From JBJEXX01 sp051886215 (GTDB taxonomy: Bacteria; Bacillota_I; Bacilli_A; RF39; UBA660), in the NCBI GenBank assembly GCA_051886215.1, contig JBJEXX010000040.1, positions 1-5,528 on the forward strand: a DNA stretch of 5,528 nt, in the 5' to 3' direction. Both the position numbers and the translations under genes were made by a program. Positions 4,512 to 5,528 of the stretch are shown here, piece by piece. How positions within the stretch are numbered: the stretch's first letter is position 1; every line of letters starts with the position of its first letter. The notes beneath the pieces are model-generated. The model was not told where the DNA came from. It searched no databases and saw nothing but the letters and a program-made list of their open reading frames with translations.

Positions 4512-4532
4512 GAATTCCTAGTTTGTTTTTTT
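4505..4532 (+). terminator. Intrinsic terminator overlapping the Spo0A-like stop codon
   Basis: A perfect 18-bp palindrome (4506-4523, centre AATT) includes the TAG stop at 4509-4511. It is followed by a bulged T, a G pairing with C4505, and seven T residues (4526-4532). The opposite strand also runs into T-rich sequence, so it may work in both directions. Confidence 0.85.
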
Positions 4533-4583
4533 ATAAATATTTCTTATATTTCTTTTAATATAAAAATAGCAACTATAAGCCTC

Positions 4584-4604
4584 TCGCTCACAAGACACGA
4601 GCGA
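4584..4604 (+). promoter_or_regulatory. GC-rich hairpin upstream of the XRE gene
   Basis: TCGCTC (4584-4589) and GAGCGA (4599-4604) form a dyad with a 9-nt centre, the only GC-rich patch in this 148-bp intergenic region. Read as DNA it could be an operator for the downstream XRE protein. Read as RNA, the same left arm can instead pair as CTCGCT (4583-4588) with AGCGAG (4647-4652), which contains the ribosome binding site of the XRE gene. No convincing promoter was found between it and the gene. Confidence 0.35.
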
Positions 4605-4659
4605 ATAAATTTTTCTGTATTGTAAAATAATTATTATATAGAAAAAGCGAGGTAACATA

Positions 4660-4917
4660 GTGAAAAGTAAAGATTTTAATGGAAAGAAAAATATTGTAGG
4701 TAATAATTTAAAAAGATACAGAGAATTAAAAGGCTTATCTCAAAGGGATGTATGTAAAAAGTTAGAATTACTAGGTTTACAAATATATAATTCAGATATT
4801 CATTATATGGAACATGGACAGAAACCTATTAAAGATTATGAATCAAAGGCATTAAGTATTGTTTTAGGTATTAGTTTAGAGCAAATGTATGAAGATACTG
4901 ACAAAGATTTTGAATAA
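4660..4917 (+). CDS. XRE-family helix-turn-helix regulator (85 aa)
   Basis: This is a small DNA-binding protein of the Cro/C1 (XRE) class. Residues about 10-75 make up one HTH domain: IVGNNLKRYRELKGLSQRD (helices 1-2), VCKKLELLGLQIYNSDIHYME (turn and recognition helix, with SDI at the usual contact position), then HGQKPIKDYESKALSIVLGISLEQMYE. This form, with NIVG at the start and SDI then a ME/IE-x-G turn, is common in Clostridia and usually stands alone (family knowledge). Its target is unknown; autoregulation at the upstream dyad is possible. The start is GTG at 4660, supported by GAGG 7 nt upstream. It follows the Spo0A-like gene by 148 bp with a terminator between, so it is probably a separate unit. 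Confidence 0.8.
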   Translation: MKSKDFNGKKNIVGNNLKRYRELKGLSQRDVCKKLELLGLQIYNSDIHYMEHGQKPIKDYESKALSIVLGISLEQMYEDTDKDFE

Positions 4918-4920
4918 TTT

Positions 4921-4950
4921 AAAGAGAATGATTAACTCATTCTCTTTTTT
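4921..4950. terminator. Convergent terminator between the XRE gene and the receiver gene
   Basis: AAAGAGAATGA (4921-4931) pairs perfectly with TCATTCTCTTT (4937-4947) around a 5-nt loop and is followed by further T residues on the plus strand (to 4950). It ends the XRE transcript 3 bp after its stop. The TAA stop of the minus-strand receiver gene (4934-4932) lies in the loop, so the same stem also serves that gene, with a shorter T tract on that side. Confidence 0.85.
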
Positions 4951-5414
4951 AGTTTATTAAGTAATTTATTAAAAAAATTTCTATTATCTGTTTCAATTTC
5001 TCTATTTTGTGATAAATTCATAATTTTTTTTGGATAAACATCATCATAAATTCTGTCTAACATTTCCAAAATTCTTTCATTATCACAAGGCTTATTTAAA
5101 AAATATCTAATATTCAATTCTCTAATTTCTGTGTAATAATTATATGTACTTGCAGAAATAATAAAGAATATTGGCATCTCTTCACTACTCTTTTGTAGTT
5201 CTTTTATAATATCTAAGCCACACCAAGTTGTCCCTTTTTTTAAATCAGAAATAACAATACTCGGTTTCAATTTTTTTATTAGCTCTATTTCCTCTTTTCC
5301 ATCTTTTGCTACTCCTATTACTTTAAATCTTGTGTCATTCTTTATAGTTATAGCTATTAAATCAGCCATATATACATTATCATCAGCTACTAGAATTGTT
5401 AATGTTTCTTCCAT
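4932..5414 (-). CDS. Receiver-only response regulator (160 aa)
   Basis: This is a single receiver domain with no recognisable DNA-binding output. Residues about 4-122 show Asp11/Asp12 (VADDN), phosphoacceptor Asp57 (IVISDL), Ser in IISAS and Lys-Pro in FLNKP, so the phosphorylation site looks complete. The start resembles Spo0A receivers (ILVADDN, then VIGVAKDG). The loop after Asp57 is odd: KKGTTWCG replaces the usual xMPxMxG and is one residue longer. The last 40 residues (from about DVYPKK) are basic and end in an amphipathic stretch NFFNKLLNKLKKRM, which could bind membrane, partner or DNA. The role may be phosphotransfer as in Spo0F, or protein-protein signalling. The start at 5414 has GAGAGG about 5 nt upstream. 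A weak promoter is possible at 5503-5475 (TTGTTT, ATATAA). Confidence 0.78.
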   Translation of the reverse strand: MEETLTILVADDNVYMADLIAITIKNDTRFKVIGVAKDGKEEIELIKKLKPSIVISDLKKGTTWCGLDIIKELQKSSEEMPIFFIISASTYNYYTEIRELNIRYFLNKPCDNERILEMLDRIYDDVYPKKIMNLSQNREIETDNRNFFNKLLNKLKKRMS

Positions 5415-5474
5415 AGTACCCTCTCTTTCTGCTAATATGTTATGAGCAACAAACCTAAAAAAAATATAATTCTC

Positions 5475-5528
5475 TTATATTATGTATTTGTTTTCTAAAA
5501 CAATGTTTCCATTTTCAATATATACTTT
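5475..5528 (-). CDS. Possible C-terminal end of an upstream gene (17 codons, partial)
   Basis: From the right edge the minus strand is open for 17 codons, reading KVYIENGNIVLENKYII, then TAA at 5477-5475. The alternation of charged and hydrophobic residues looks like a protein's final beta strands rather than random AT-rich sequence. It would end 60 bp before the receiver gene and could be its operon partner, for example a sensor kinase (speculative). A weak promoter-like pair overlaps the same bases, so this may be non-coding. Confidence 0.3.
   Translation of the reverse strand, partial: KVYIENGNIVLENKYII

Noticed and set aside
1..5528. tRNA, rRNA or CRISPR array
   Set aside because: No regularly spaced repeats and no cloverleaf or rRNA-like sequence were seen on either strand.

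Overview
The window is very AT-rich. It has strong AGGAGG-type ribosome binding sites, sigma-A-like promoters and hairpin-plus-T-run terminators. Together with a Spo0A-type response regulator and a large serine recombinase, this points to a low-GC Clostridia-type Firmicute, probably a gut lineage (inference; no rRNA or other taxonomic marker is present).

Left half (about 1-3580), all genes on the minus strand: the recombination and control module of an integrative mobile element. In transcription order it holds a structured leader region (3330-3580), a 36-codon ORF (3212-3322), a small sigma-70-region-4 protein (2725-3183), a strong terminator (2653-2693), a candidate structured RNA closed by an 11-bp helix (2491-2613), a small single-span membrane protein (2270-2458), a DUF6870-like protein (1872-2156) and a large serine recombinase (69-1779). 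The first eight bases may be the start of a second, tandem recombinase. The recombinase is broken by one apparent extra base at about 1209; without it the two halves would read as one 569-residue protein. No attachment site or element end can be placed here.

Right half (about 3580-5528): a regulatory cluster. A 469-bp control region (3323-3791) separates the leftward operon from a rightward Spo0A-like response regulator (3792-4511, receiver plus Spo0A-type DNA-binding domain). Then come an XRE-family helix-turn-helix protein (4660-4917) and, convergently on the minus strand, a receiver-only response regulator (4932-5414). At the right edge there is possibly the last 17 codons of another minus-strand gene. 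Terminators at 4505-4532 and 4921-4950 separate the units.

How the parts may work together (inference): the Spo0A-like protein is divergent to the sigma-like operon. The shared region carries four TTGTCA/TGACAA boxes, two of them 11 bp apart, and an 11-mer from this cluster recurs upstream of the DUF6870 gene. One reading is that a Spo0A-like regulator, perhaps fed by the receiver-only protein in a Spo0F-like way, couples element gene expression to a host developmental signal. Leader-RNA structures upstream of the sigma-like and membrane-protein genes would add control below transcription initiation. The gene families are well supported by motifs; the regulatory circuit is a hypothesis.
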